Shown: positions 7,748-17,074, numbered from the stretch's first letter. The stretch: 64,000 nucleotides of DNA from an uncultured Rhodopila sp. (GCA_903932145.1 CAIZFE010000098.1:62001-126000); one strand, 5' to 3'. The notes: generated by a model not told the origin, from the letters alone. Numbers and translations are program-made.

Positions 7748-8605
7748 CTACCGAAACGCCCAGCGCAACGTCCGAGCGATCCCATACGTCCCCGCGCGCA
7801 CAAGCGGGCGGCTCAGCGGCGGCGAACTCAGCCCGTGCATCGCCCTGGCCCAGTCCGGCAGCAAATCGACGCCGGCCTGCATGGTCAGCGTGTGCAACGG
7901 CTGCTGCATCAGGTTCGGCGCGCGTTGCGTCATGACCAACCGGGCGACCTCCCGCGTGCGGGCGTCGCACAGCAAACGCGGCCGGACCCCCTCGATCAGA
8001 GCCAGCGCCTCGGCCTTGGTGCGCGGGATCGGATCGGCACCCAACGGTTCGGCGACACGCACCATCTCGGCGAAGTAGCGATCCTGGTCGGCGGCCGGCA
8101 TGTCCGGTTCGGCGTAGCGCATCCAGGCTTTCAGGAAACTCGTCGTCTCCGTCACATGCACCCAGGCCAGCAGCGCCGGATCGTTCGCCTCATACACCCC
8201 GCCGTCGGGCAGCACGCCGCGGACACGATCGTGAATGCCGCGCACTCGGGCGATGGCGGCGATCGCCTCCTCCCGCCCGCCGAACGTGGTCAGGGAGATA
8301 AACCTCGCAGTGCGCCGCAGCCGCCCGTGCATGTCGTTGCGAAAATTCGAGTGGTCCCACACCCCGGCCAGCACCGCCGGATGCAGCATCTGCAGCAACA
8401 GCCCGGCGATGCCGCCAACCATCATGGACGTCACGTCGCTGTGCACCCGCCACGCCACCGATCCCGGGCCGAACAGCCCATCGGGACGCCGCTTCACCGG
8501 CTTCTCGCCCCGGGACTTGTCGTTGAAAATCGCGACCACGTTGGCGATGATCGCCCGTTTGATCGGCCGCGACAGGAGGTCGAACGACAGCGGGTTTTCG
8601 GGCAT
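7748..8605 (-). CDS. oxygenase MpaB family protein (DUF2236)
   Basis: A 285-residue protein of the ER-bound oxygenase/MpaB/latex-clearing-protein-like family (DUF2236). Typical features are visible: GPGSVAWRVHSD near residue 47-58, GGIAGLLLQMLHPAVLAGV with the conserved His at about 80, the YEANDPALLAWVHVT block with its His at about 150, and a long helical C-terminus. The family's histidines are proposed to hold a heme or metal; substrates are mostly unknown. It is transcribed toward the GTPase pair and is separated from it by 100 nt. Its own operon has no other member. The assignment to family is firm; substrate is unknown. Confidence 0.8.
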   Translation of the reverse strand: MPENPLSFDLLSRPIKRAIIANVVAIFNDKSRGEKPVKRRPDGLFGPGSVAWRVHSDVTSMMVGGIAGLLLQMLHPAVLAGVWDHSNFRNDMHGRLRRTARFISLTTFGGREEAIAAIARVRGIHDRVRGVLPDGGVYEANDPALLAWVHVTETTSFLKAWMRYAEPDMPAADQDRYFAEMVRVAEPLGADPIPRTKAEALALIEGVRPRLLCDARTREVARLVMTQRAPNLMQQPLHTLTMQAGVDLLPDWARAMHGLSSPPLSRPLVRAGTYGIARTLRWAFR

Positions 8606-9037
8606 CAGGCCGCGGCCATCGGCAACGCACGCCGGCGGACTTTATCCGCCGGAACCAGCGAAGCCCCCCCGGAACGGATTCTCCACGATGAAAAAGGGAC
8701 TCGGATGCTGGCCTCCATTTGCCCAACGGAAGTGGTCGGCTGAAATGTCGATGTCAACACAAAGGTGCGAAAGTGGGCACGAACAGAGTGGGGAGGATTA
8801 TCCATCCGTCATGGCCGGGCCAAGCCCGGCCATGACGGAGCGGGAAAAGCCACGTCTGCGGCCTAAACCTTCTCCCCGTTCGCTTATCCTGATGCTTATG
8901 GCGCCAAGCCCGGCGATGACACAGGGGAAGACGCCGCCGCTCAGGGTCAGGCCACCTGTCCTGTTCACCCAGGATCGCCCGGCGTCGCCGATCCGGCCGC
9001 TTGCATCGCGCTTCCCGGCATGGGACAGAACACCATC
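8606..9037. other. 432 nt intergenic region with one palindrome
   Basis: The region lies between divergently transcribed genes, so it should hold both promoters. Apart from the palindrome at 8806-8838 no gene, RNA or clear operator was recognised. Overlapping frames here are short or shadows. Confidence 0.4.
8806..8838. repeat. short perfect palindrome of the CGTCATGGCC repeat family
   Basis: CCGTCATGGCCGGGC, a 3 nt spacer CAA, then the exact inverse complement. Its outer arm CGTCATGGCC is shared with the longer REP-like repeats in the window, so this looks like a single-hairpin member of the family. As RNA it would form a 15 bp stem on either strand. Confidence 0.8.
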
Positions 9038-10048
9038 ATGTTGGCAAAAATTGCGCGAAAAACCGTCCTGCTCGGCCTGCTCTGCGCCTCCCCCGCGCAC
9101 GCCGCCGACCCCGTGCGGCTCGGTCTGCTCCACACCCTGTCCCCGGCGCCGTTCTACATCGCGCAGGAACGCGGCTATTTCCGCGACGAGGGTATCGACC
9201 TGACGTTCCGCTTCTTCGAGGCCGCGCAACCGATCGCCGCCGCCGCCGTCGCGGGCGACATCGATGTCGGCGTCACCGCCCTGACCGGAGGCTTCTTCAA
9301 CCTCGCCGAAAAGGGCGTGCTGAAAGTCATTGGCGGCGGCCTGCACGAGGAAAAAGGCTACGAAGGCTCCGCCATCCTCGTCTCCAACACCGCCTACGAC
9401 GCCGGCCTGACCAGCCTGGACAAACTGCCCGGCCACAGCTTCGCGATCACCCAATACGGCTCGTCGTTCCATTACATGGCCGGACGCATCGCGCAGGCCG
9501 AGGGCTTCGATCTCAAAACCATCACCCTTCGCCCGGTGCAGCAGATCGGCAACATGGTGGCCGCGGTGGCGTCCAACCAAATCGATGCAACGATCGCCAT
9601 CGCCTCCATGGCGAGACCGCTCCAGGAGCAACACCAGGCCCACATCCTGGCCTGGGCCGGCGACATCGTGCCCGAGCAACTGACCGCCCTGTTCACGACG
9701 CCCGCGATGATCGCCGCCAAGCCGGACGTCCTGAAGCACTTCGCCGCCGCCTATCAAAAGGGCGTGGCGGATTACCGCGAGGCATTCCTGCGCCTCGACA
9801 ACACCGGCAAACCAATTACCGACGACAAAACAGAAGCCGTCATCCCGTTGCTGACCAAATACGTCTTCACAGGCGACCCCAACGCCCGCCAAAAGATCCT
9901 CAGCGGCGTCGGCTACTACGATGCCGGCGGCGCCCTGGACGTCGCGGACGTGCTGGACCAGGTGCGCTGGTTCAAGGACCAGGGCCTGGTCAAAGGCGAG
10001 GCCGACGCGGCCACGATGCTGGACACACGGTTCCTGCCGACACGATGA
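9038..10048 (+). CDS. NitT/TauT-type ABC transporter substrate-binding protein
   Basis: The 336-residue protein has a cleavable signal peptide (LLGLLCASPAHA, cleavage near residue 22). The mature protein starts ADPVRLGLLHTLSPAPFYIAQERGYFRDEGIDL, a typical opening of the NMT1/THI5/SsuA-like binding-protein fold. Family hallmarks follow: repeated AAAVAGDIDVGVTAL and AVASNQIDATIAI segments that line the ligand cleft. The ligand cannot be told; relatives bind nitrate, sulfonates, taurine or pyrimidine precursors. No permease or ATPase gene is adjacent, so it is an orphan here. The start at 9038 (MLAKIARK) gives a proper signal peptide; the upstream ATG at 9020 would add six residues. Confidence 0.85.
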   Translation: MLAKIARKTVLLGLLCASPAHAADPVRLGLLHTLSPAPFYIAQERGYFRDEGIDLTFRFFEAAQPIAAAAVAGDIDVGVTALTGGFFNLAEKGVLKVIGGGLHEEKGYEGSAILVSNTAYDAGLTSLDKLPGHSFAITQYGSSFHYMAGRIAQAEGFDLKTITLRPVQQIGNMVAAVASNQIDATIAIASMARPLQEQHQAHILAWAGDIVPEQLTALFTTPAMIAAKPDVLKHFAAAYQKGVADYREAFLRLDNTGKPITDDKTEAVIPLLTKYVFTGDPNARQKILSGVGYYDAGGALDVADVLDQVRWFKDQGLVKGEADAATMLDTRFLPTR

Positions 10049-10176
10049 CCCGATGTCGGCCTCACGCCGACGTTAACCCGGGTGTGAAGCACTCAACAGC
10101 GAGCCGGGCATAGCGGCGGCAAAGTGGCGGAAGCGGCGCAACCAGACCGGGGCGCCCATTCCGAAGGATCGCCGTC

Positions 10177-10866
10177 ATGTCCGTTCCCCGTCGCTCGCGC
10201 TTCAATCGCATTGCTGTTGTTGCCTCCGGTGCCATGCTTCTGTTCGGCGGGGCGGCGTTCGCGCAAACCGTGCAGGTCTTCGACGACGCCCCCTCGATCG
10301 AACAGCTTCGGTCCATCCTGGCCCCGGACTCGAGCCCGACGCATTCCCGATCGATCGTGATCATGCGGCCCGATGCCAGCGCGTCTCCGTCGGGAGTGCA
10401 ACGCGCGTCTGTTCAGGTTCAACCGGCTCCACGAATGGATGTCGCGTCGCAGGATATATCGTCCCAGCCCGAGGCGAAGGCGACGGCTGCCGAACCGATC
10501 CGAACGGCGCCGCCCACACGCAAACATGAGACGGCCACTGACGCGGTGGCATTTCATATCAATTTCGCCTTCAATTCCGCCGCCTTGCCGGACTCCGCGC
10601 AAGAGATGGTCGGACGCATCGCCGAATTCATGAAAGAGGCGCCCGACGTCAAGATCCGCGTTGAAGGGCATACGGATGCCGTTGGAGCGGCGGGCTACAA
10701 TCTGTCGCTGTCGAAACGCCGGGCCTTGTCGGTCGCGGAATATCTGGTCAGCCAGGGGGTTGACCCGTCACGCCTGTTGCCGGTCGGCAAAGGCATGTCG
10801 GAGCCGTTGACCGCCGATCCGTTCGATGCCGCGAACCGGCGCGTGCAGTTCGTTCGCGCGGGGTAA
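10177..10866 (+). CDS. OmpA-family cell-envelope protein
   Basis: A 229-residue protein with a signal peptide (VVASGAMLLFGGAAFAQ). A low-complexity Ser/Ala/Pro linker spans residues 30-120. The C-terminal OmpA-like peptidoglycan-binding domain spans about 122-227, with the strand INFAFNSAALPDSAQEMVGR, then VEGHTDAVGAAGYNLSLSKR and NRRVQF. The domain should tether the outer envelope to peptidoglycan. A caspase-domain repeat protein follows on the same strand after about 520 nt. A GC hairpin with a short T run follows the stop, so the gene is probably its own transcript. Confidence 0.85.
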   Translation: MSVPRRSRFNRIAVVASGAMLLFGGAAFAQTVQVFDDAPSIEQLRSILAPDSSPTHSRSIVIMRPDASASPSGVQRASVQVQPAPRMDVASQDISSQPEAKATAAEPIRTAPPTRKHETATDAVAFHINFAFNSAALPDSAQEMVGRIAEFMKEAPDVKIRVEGHTDAVGAAGYNLSLSKRRALSVAEYLVSQGVDPSRLLPVGKGMSEPLTADPFDAANRRVQFVRAG

Positions 10867-10881
10867 TCGCTTGGCATTGAT

Positions 10882-10915
10882 CGCCCGGCCGGGATTGCGT
10901 CCTTGGCCGGGCGTT
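10882..10915 (+). terminator. hairpin after the ompA-like gene
   Basis: CGCCCGGCC and GGCCGGGCG pair over nine bases around a 14 nt loop, followed by TT. It lies 16 nt after the stop and is a plausible, weak rho-independent terminator. Confidence 0.5.
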
Positions 10916-11389
10916 CGTGTACCAGGACATTATTAAATCGAGCTGAATCCGCTTGCGTGGATCGGCAGGAAAACGGTTTTCCGGCGTCTGGTTCAACATC
11001 CTTCTGGCGCGGCGGTTATCTCGCCAACCATCGATTCGTCTGCGTCATCACCTCACGAAGATGTGGGTCGAAAGAATGCCGGACAATAGCTTAAATTCTA
11101 TACCGGTTCCGCGCGAATTTTTCCCGCGAACACAGCCGCGCCCTCGCGCAGCGACCGGGCCGGCACCCATGGCGAAAGGTTAGCCCGCGCGATGGTGTTG
11201 TTCGTCCTACTGTGCCGGGCTGGATGGCTCCGCGTATTAGGCGGGCCTCGCCACATTCATGCCTTGGAGCGGGGCTATCGCTTACTCCTGCTGAACCGCG
11301 TTGCGCCGGCGTTGGTCGCTTTGCTGGCAACACGCTTGTCTGGACTCACGTCACGTTCGATTAACATTCGGTGTCAGACGCCTCCCGCA
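10916..11389. other. intergenic region before the caspase-domain gene
   Basis: About 470 nt without a supported gene. The frame of the caspase protein stays open upstream to 11192 but codes an unlikely Leu-rich sequence before the signal peptide. The region probably holds the promoter of the downstream gene. Confidence 0.35.
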
Positions 11390-13342
11390 ATGCGCAAATG
11401 GGTCAACTTCATCGCAATAAGCTTTGTTCTGCTGCTGGGCACCGTGTCCGCGGCGGTATCGCAAGAAAAACGTGTCGCGTTGGTCGTTGGGGTGAGTGCC
11501 TATAAACATGCGAATACTTTGCCAAATACTCTGAATGACGCGAAAGACATTGCGGCGGCGTTATCGCGGTTGGGCTTTGAGGTTGAGACCGTGAAGGACC
11601 CGGATCGGGCTGCCCTGGAAGCCAGTGTTCGCCGGTTGGGCGACCGAGCCCGCGGCGCCGATGTGGCGCTGTTCTATTACGCCGGGCACGCGCTGGAATA
11701 TGGAGGCCAGAACTGGCTGGTTCCGGTTCAGGCCGATCTGCACACAGAACGGGATCTCAGGTTCGAAACGCTCGAAGTCGATGCGGTCATGGACCAGATC
11801 GTCGGTCAGGCCCGGATTTCCCTGGTGATGCTGGATTCCTGCCGGGACAACCCGTTTCGCCATGCCCTGACAGGATCATTTCGAGATATGCCGGTCGGAC
11901 GCGGGCTGGCGGCGCCGCTGACCGGTGCCTCCGGGACATTGGTTGTCTATGCCACCGCGCCGGGCAGCGTGGCGGATGACGGCGGCGGCCCGCATAGCCC
12001 GTTCACCGCTGCCCTGCTGCGGCACATTGAGGAGCCCGGTGTCGAGATCCGCGAGTTGATTACCAGGGTCCGGCGGGATGTGCGCCAGGCAACCGGTGGG
12101 CGGCAGACTCCCTGGGACAGTTCGTCACTGGAGGGGCAGTTCTTCCTGCGTCCGGTGTCGGCGGACGGTGAGACGGTCTATTGGAGCTCCGTCCAAAACA
12201 GCAACGATCCTGCTGCCATACAGTCCTATCTGTCCCGCTATCCGAACGGGGTGTTCGCTGATCTGGCTCTAAGCCGAATCGAACAGATTCGGCTGGTGAG
12301 TTCGAGCGCGTCGGTCAAAGCAAAACCTGTAGCAGATCCAAAGGCCGCCGCTGAGGCAAAAAAACTGGCGGACCAGCAGGCGGCCGCCGAGGCAGGGCAA
12401 ATTCTGGCCGAACAAAAGGCGGCGGCGGAAGCGAAGCGGCTTGCGGATCACCGGGCGGCGGTGGAGGCAAAGCGGCTTGCCAATGAGCAGGCTGAGGCGG
12501 CGCAAAGCATGCAAGCGAAAAGGTTTGCGGATCACACGGCCGCAGCCGAGGCCACAAGGCTCGCGGACGAAAAGGCAACTGCCGATGCCGCCCGGCGGTT
12601 TGCGGAGCAGAGGGCGGACGCGGCACAGCAATTGGCCGAACCCGATGTCGAAGCCGCGCAGCGATTTGCCGAACAACGCGCGGCGGCGGAAGCGGCTTTG
12701 CGGACGACAGATGAACGAGAGGCTGCCCGTAAGCAGATGGCTCGGAGATTGGCGGATCAACGGGCGGCTGCCGAAGCGGTACGCAAGCCAGCGGAACAGA
12801 CCTCACTGTCGGCACCGAGCCGGGAACAATCGGCCGGGGCGGAGTTCGAGGACGCCGCGCAGCGCTTTGCGGATCAAAGAGCCGCTGCCGAGGAGGCCCG
12901 TCAATTTGCGATCCGGAGGGCCGCCGGGGAACCGTCAAGGCAGGTTGCCGAACTCGCAGCTCAGCCGGGATCATCGCGAACGTTGGGCGACCCGCCGGGG
13001 GACAGTCAGCGTCTTGCCATGATCGTACCGCAGCCCAATCCACCGGCCGCCCCGCGGCTTTCAGCCGGGACAATTTTTGGAACCTGGTGCTCCGGACCGG
13101 TCAAGATGACGCTCACGGCCAGTCAGTGGAAATTCCATTACCGGAACGGAACCGCGGCGAGCTATCCGATCGATCATTATAGCATTGAGGCTGATCGCGT
13201 CGTCATTCAGTCCAGCATCGCGTCCCAAAGGGTGGTCACGGAGTTTTCCGGAATCACGCCAAACGGATTGATTCAATTGCGCGGCAGGAATGACGCCTCT
13301 GATTGGGTGACCTACAATCGCGCGTTCAGCCGCTGCAATTAG
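11390..13342 (+). CDS. secreted caspase-family (peptidase C14) repeat protein
   Basis: The protein is 650 residues from the ATG at 11390, chosen because it opens a clean signal peptide (NFIAISFVLLLGTVSAAVSQ). The caspase-like p20 domain follows at about 27-250: VALVVGVSAYKH, the catalytic His in FYYAGHALEYG (His 100), and the catalytic Cys in LVMLDSCRDNPF (Cys 151). Next comes a long coiled-coil-like low-complexity stretch (about 305-600) built from variants of AAAEAKRLADQ. The final 90 residues form a small domain beginning FGTWCSGPVKMTL, with beta-rich spacing. The catalytic pair is intact, so it may be an active protease in the periplasm. The Ala/Lys/Gln repeats resemble TolA-like spacers that bridge the periplasm. 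The function is unknown. Confidence 0.8.
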   Translation: MRKWVNFIAISFVLLLGTVSAAVSQEKRVALVVGVSAYKHANTLPNTLNDAKDIAAALSRLGFEVETVKDPDRAALEASVRRLGDRARGADVALFYYAGHALEYGGQNWLVPVQADLHTERDLRFETLEVDAVMDQIVGQARISLVMLDSCRDNPFRHALTGSFRDMPVGRGLAAPLTGASGTLVVYATAPGSVADDGGGPHSPFTAALLRHIEEPGVEIRELITRVRRDVRQATGGRQTPWDSSSLEGQFFLRPVSADGETVYWSSVQNSNDPAAIQSYLSRYPNGVFADLALSRIEQIRLVSSSASVKAKPVADPKAAAEAKKLADQQAAAEAGQILAEQKAAAEAKRLADHRAAVEAKRLANEQAEAAQSMQAKRFADHTAAAEATRLADEKATADAARRFAEQRADAAQQLAEPDVEAAQRFAEQRAAAEAALRTTDEREAARKQMARRLADQRAAAEAVRKPAEQTSLSAPSREQSAGAEFEDAAQRFADQRAAAEEARQFAIRRAAGEPSRQVAELAAQPGSSRTLGDPPGDSQRLAMIVPQPNPPAAPRLSAGTIFGTWCSGPVKMTLTASQWKFHYRNGTAASYPIDHYSIEADRVVIQSSIASQRVVTEFSGITPNGLIQLRGRNDASDWVTYNRAFSRCN

Positions 13343-13353
13343 GGCATTTCGTG

Positions 13354-13384
13354 ATCGTCATGGCCCGGACCGGGCCATGACGAT
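13354..13384. repeat. short palindrome of the CGTCATGGCC family, possible bidirectional terminator
   Basis: ATCGTCATGGCCCGG, one A, then CCGGGCCATGACGAT: a perfect inverted repeat between two convergent genes, 12 nt after the stop of the caspase-domain gene. It shares its arms with the longer repeats at 16, 17, 23 and 52 kb. Confidence 0.75.
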
Positions 13385-13432
13385 ACGTTTGTCGAACGGC
13401 CGACAGGAACGCCGTCCCGACACACCCGCCTA

Positions 13433-14584
13433 TCACCGAAAGGCCGGCATCACCGCTTCCGACACCCATTGGAACTGATCCAGCATGATCGCCTCGGGCG
13501 TGCCCATAGGCGTGCTTAAATTGATGTCCTCCATGCCGGGGTAACGGTCTTCCAGTTCCTTCAGGTAAGCGACCAGATCGTCTGGCGTTCCCGCGAACCA
13601 GGCGCCGGTCTTCAGGTAGTCTTCCAGTTTGGGAACCCCTGCCTCATACCAGCCGCCGCGTTTGCCGATCGCCTCCACCTGAGCTGGTGTGGCCCCCGGC
13701 AGAAATCCCAGAGGCGCAAACATCTTGGCATGCTCCTCATATAAAGGCCGCAGCGCCGCAATGGCCTTTTCTTTCGTATCGGCAACATGGAAGAAAATGC
13801 CCAGCATCAGGTTCTCGCCGAGTTGCAGATCCTGCCCGGCGCGGGCGGCGGCTTCCCGATAAGCGGTGATCGGGCCTTGCTGCAACGTCGCCGCGCCGCC
13901 CCCGACCGCACCTTTGATGCCATGCCGGACCATGAAGTCCAGTCCGCGCGCGCTGGCACTGACCACCGGTTGCCAACAAGGCACCGGGCGGTTGACCGGC
14001 CGGGGCACCAGCGTCAGTTCCTTGAGCTGATAGCCGCGATAGGGAACCTCGGGAGGCAGCGTGTAATACTTGCCCTTGTGGCTGAACGATTCGTTGTTGA
14101 ACGCCTTGAAGATGATATCGACCTGCTCTTCAAACAATGCGCGATTGGCGTCCTGATCGAGCATCGGCGCGCCGAAGGTTTCGACCTCCCGCGTGTGGTA
14201 ACCGCGGCCGACGCCGAACACGGTGCGGCCCTTGGTCAGGATGTCGGCAACGGCGTAATCCTCGGCCAGCCGCAGCGGGTGCCACATCGGTGCGATGTTG
14301 AAGCCGCAGCCGATCTTCAGGGTCTTGGTCAGGTGCGCCAAATGCACAGCCACCATCAACAAGTTTGGAATGGCCTCGTAGCCTTCGTACTGGAAATGGT
14401 GCTCCGCCATCCACAGCGTGTCCCAGCCAAGCCGGTCGATCAGCGTGGCGATGTGCTCGGTCTTGTCGAATACACCGGCCAGCGCCTCGTTGGAGAAGCG
14501 GCGCTCATTGGCGGGCGTGGCATTCTGGCCGCGATCCGGGAGGTCGATATGACCTGGATAGACGGTCGAGAATTTCGTTATCAT
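13433..14584 (-). CDS. LLM-class flavin-dependent monooxygenase
   Basis: A 383-residue luciferase-like monooxygenase (bacterial luciferase/F420 TIM-barrel family). It shows LIDRLGWDTLWMAEHHFQ near residues 48-65, the IPNLLMVAVHLAHLTKTLKI strand and helix, AEDYAVADILTKGRTVFGVG, and HTREVETFG. These enzymes use reduced FMN and oxygen to oxidise an organic substrate. The gene lies 21 nt downstream of a flavin reductase gene in the same direction, so the two probably form a two-component oxygenase. GGGAGGAA precedes the ATG. The substrate is unknown. Confidence 0.85.
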   Translation of the reverse strand: MITKFSTVYPGHIDLPDRGQNATPANERRFSNEALAGVFDKTEHIATLIDRLGWDTLWMAEHHFQYEGYEAIPNLLMVAVHLAHLTKTLKIGCGFNIAPMWHPLRLAEDYAVADILTKGRTVFGVGRGYHTREVETFGAPMLDQDANRALFEEQVDIIFKAFNNESFSHKGKYYTLPPEVPYRGYQLKELTLVPRPVNRPVPCWQPVVSASARGLDFMVRHGIKGAVGGGAATLQQGPITAYREAAARAGQDLQLGENLMLGIFFHVADTKEKAIAALRPLYEEHAKMFAPLGFLPGATPAQVEAIGKRGGWYEAGVPKLEDYLKTGAWFAGTPDDLVAYLKELEDRYPGMEDINLSTPMGTPEAIMLDQFQWVSEAVMPAFR

Positions 14585-14605
14585 CTCGTTTCCTCCCGGT
14601 TGGTT

Positions 14606-15109
14606 TCAGCCGCCGTAATAAACCGTGTCGCCCAGGTCCTTCATCTCCAAAATCGCCGCGTCCGCTCGGCCGGCCGGGGCTTTCATGACGTAGGCATCGG
14701 TGACTTCGGCGATGACGATGTGGTGGTCGCCCAGTTCGACGATCTGCTGCACGGCGCACTCAACGGCGGCGATGGCGTCATCCAGGATCGGGCAACCGTT
14801 GGCGCCGGTGTGGAAGGTTTGGCCGGACAGTTTGCCGTCCTCGACCTTGGCGGGTTTGAAAAAAGTGAAGGCGAGGCTCTTTTGGTCCTTACCCAGCATG
14901 TTGAGGGCGAATTTGCCGGTACCCTTGACGACGGTGTGGGCGCCGGAATCGGCTTTGACACCAACGACGACCAGCGGCGGCGCGAACGAGCCCTGGGTGA
15001 CCCAGTTGACCGTGGCGGCCCCGACATTGCCTTTGTGGTCGTCGGCCGTGAGGACGTAAATCCCGTATGGGATCATGCGGAGGGCGGTCTTCTTGGCGTC
15101 GGCGTCCAT
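14606..15109 (-). CDS. flavin reductase domain protein
   Basis: A 167-residue member of the flavin reductase-like (FMN-binding split barrel) family: ALRMIPYGIYVLTADD at the start, NVGAATVNWVTQGSFAPPLV, then HTVVKGTGKFALNMLG, and a later acidic strand. Such proteins reduce FMN with NAD(P)H and hand it to a monooxygenase. The partner is very likely the LLM-class oxygenase immediately downstream. Confidence 0.85.
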   Translation of the reverse strand: MDADAKKTALRMIPYGIYVLTADDHKGNVGAATVNWVTQGSFAPPLVVVGVKADSGAHTVVKGTGKFALNMLGKDQKSLAFTFFKPAKVEDGKLSGQTFHTGANGCPILDDAIAAVECAVQQIVELGDHHIVIAEVTDAYVMKAPAGRADAAILEMKDLGDTVYYGG

Positions 15110-15359
15110 GATTTTCGCCTTTTCGTTGGCGGTCGGAGAAACCTTAACCGCGCGTCGCGCGATTGCCCAGAGCGAGAGGCCTGCGTTTTGGAGGAGGGCC
15201 GCATATCATCAATAGTGCGGGAGAATCGCCCTCACGCGCCGCCCGGGCCAAGTACAGGCACCGGACACCAAGAGCAAAATCTCGCTGTGTTACCAAACTT
15301 CTGCTAATTTATCCGAATACCGGCACGCAAACGGCGCACTTGAGCGAAGGGAGAAACCA

Positions 15360-16148
15360 ATGCCGATCACCCACTCCGTACCATCCATGCCCTACGCCCA
15401 TCATGTCCGACACATCTCCCCGGGAGAGCCGTTCCGCTGGCTGGCTGCCGGGTGGCGGGATCTCACGGCGGCACCGGTGGCGAGCCTGTGTTACGGATTG
15501 CTGTTTGTCATCGCCGGGTATGTTCTGACTTTCGGACTGTGGAAAATCCACGCGATTTTCCTGATTCTGCCGCTCATCAGCGGCTTCTTGCTGCTTGGGC
15601 CGGCGCTGACACTGGGTTTTCAGTCGATCAGTCGTGATCTGGAACGTCATCGGCAGCCAACCTTTGCCAGCGCGTTGTTTGCGTGGCAGCAAAATAGGGG
15701 GCCGATTTTCTATGCCGGCGCGGCGTTCATGTTCCTGTTTCTGGTCTGGTTCCGGCTCTCCGAGTATATATTCGCGCTGAGCTTCCCGGATGCGATCGAC
15801 GTGTATCAGCAGGGCATGGTTAACGCCTTGCTGCACACGACAAGCGGGCAGACGTTCATTGCGTTGTTCATTGCGCTCGGGGCGATCATTGCCATGCTGG
15901 CGTTCGCTGGCGGGGCTTTCGCATTGCCCATTCTGCTGGACCGAAAGGTCGGCATGGCCGAGGCGATCGCGACCAGTTTCACGGCGGTGATGGTGAACCT
16001 ACCGGCGATGGTCGTGTGGGCGGCACTGCTGGTGGCGCTGACCCTGGCGGGGATGGCCGTCTTCTACGTCGGTCTGGTCATCGCTCTGCCGTTGGCCGGG
16101 CACGCGACGTGGCACGCGTATCGGGCGGTGATCAGGTCGAATTGGTAG
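15360..16148 (+). CDS. DUF2189 integral membrane protein
   Basis: A 262-residue protein with about six hydrophobic segments. The N-terminus HHVRHISPGEPFRWLAAGWRD is typical of DUF2189: the W-rich amphipathic stretch precedes the first membrane helix, LCYGLLFVIAGYVLT. Other helices include IFLILPLISGFLLLGPALT, the FYAGAAFMFLFLVWF helix, and a last one around AGMAVFYVGLVIALP. The function of the family is unknown. GGGAGAAACC precedes the ATG. It stands alone. Confidence 0.8.
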   Translation: MPITHSVPSMPYAHHVRHISPGEPFRWLAAGWRDLTAAPVASLCYGLLFVIAGYVLTFGLWKIHAIFLILPLISGFLLLGPALTLGFQSISRDLERHRQPTFASALFAWQQNRGPIFYAGAAFMFLFLVWFRLSEYIFALSFPDAIDVYQQGMVNALLHTTSGQTFIALFIALGAIIAMLAFAGGAFALPILLDRKVGMAEAIATSFTAVMVNLPAMVVWAALLVALTLAGMAVFYVGLVIALPLAGHATWHAYRAVIRSNW

Positions 16149-16222
16149 CTTTTCCGAGCCCCGAGCTGCGCAGCCAGAGGAGTCCGCTATCTCGTTTCGA
16201 CAGAGATGTATATTGCCCCAAT

Positions 16223-16316
16223 CCGTCATGGCCCGGCTTGTCCGGGCCACCTATGCGGCACAGGCGGTTTGTGCAACTCACCGGTTCTTAGCTCCGAAAC
16301 AAACCGGGCCATGACA
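16223..16316. repeat. REP-like inverted repeat
   Basis: It begins CCGTCATGGCCCGGCTTGTC and ends with ACCGGGCCATGAC. The inner arms have diverged and the internal spacer is longer than in the other copies. It lies between convergent genes (DUF2189 and phoB). Confidence 0.7.
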
Positions 16317-16357
16317 GAAGTAAATTAGCGGTGGGTCGATGTCATCGCCGATCGGTA

Positions 16358-17074
16358 TTATAGCGGTTCCGTGTCCAGCGCGTAGCCTGCCGTGCGCACG
16401 GTGCGGACGACGTCCAGTTCAGCCTCGCCATTGATCGACTTGCGCAGCCGGCGGATATGCACATCGACCGTTCTTGGCTCGACATGGATGTCCTTGCCCC
16501 ACACGGCGTCGAGTAGTTCCTCGCGTGAGAACACCCGGCGCGGATGCTGCATAAAGAATTCCAGCAGCCGGAACTCGGTCGGACCCAGATGCACCCGGCG
16601 CTCATTACGGGTGACACGATGCGACGCCAGGTCCATTTCGATATCGTGGAAAGACAGTTGCCCCTTGACCGGCATCGCGTTGGACCGGCGCAGCAGGGCG
16701 CGCATACGGGCCAGCAGGGCTTCGATGTTGAACGGTTTGGTAATGTAATCGTCGGCGCCGGTATTCAGGCCGCGCACGGCGTCCTGGTCCTCGGTGCGCG
16801 CCGTCACCATGATCACCGGCAGGTCGCGGGTCGAGGCCTTGCGCCGGATCTGGCGGCAAACCTCGATCCCGGACATCACGGGCAGCATCCAATCCAGCAA
16901 CACCAGATCCGGCTGGGTCTCGGCGATGCGGGTCAGCGCTTCCTGGCCGTCGCCGGCTTCCTCCACCCGAAAACCCTGTTTTTCCAGGTTATAGCGCAGC
17001 ATCGTCGCCAGCGCGGCCTCATCCTCAACCACCAGGATCAGCGGCTTGGGTAAACTGGATATGGCGTCGAGCAT
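16358..17074 (-). CDS. phoB: phosphate regulon response regulator PhoB
   Basis: A 238-residue OmpR/PhoB-type regulator. The receiver domain (10-128) has the acidic pair in LVVEDEA, the phosphoacceptor Asp 61 in LVLLDWMLP, the Thr of MVTART, and the Lys of YITKPF. The C-terminal winged helix (about 140-235) has HLGPTEFRLLEFFMQHPRRV and REELLDAVWG, which matches PhoB. It should bind Pho boxes, one of which lies upstream of pstS here. It is last in the pst-phoU-phoB cluster, separated from phoU by a REP-like element. No phoR sensor gene lies in the window beside it. Confidence 0.93.
   Translation of the reverse strand: MLDAISSLPKPLILVVEDEAALATMLRYNLEKQGFRVEEAGDGQEALTRIAETQPDLVLLDWMLPVMSGIEVCRQIRRKASTRDLPVIMVTARTEDQDAVRGLNTGADDYITKPFNIEALLARMRALLRRSNAMPVKGQLSFHDIEMDLASHRVTRNERRVHLGPTEFRLLEFFMQHPRRVFSREELLDAVWGKDIHVEPRTVDVHIRRLRKSINGEAELDVVRTVRTAGYALDTEPL

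Noticed and set aside
10916-11389. upstream extension of the caspase-domain protein from 11192
   Set aside because: The extension would bury the signal peptide and has an unlikely composition; the ATG at 11390 gives a standard leader.
13787-15307. 506-codon plus frame across the flavin reductase and LLM genes
   Set aside because: Antisense of two clear genes on the minus strand.
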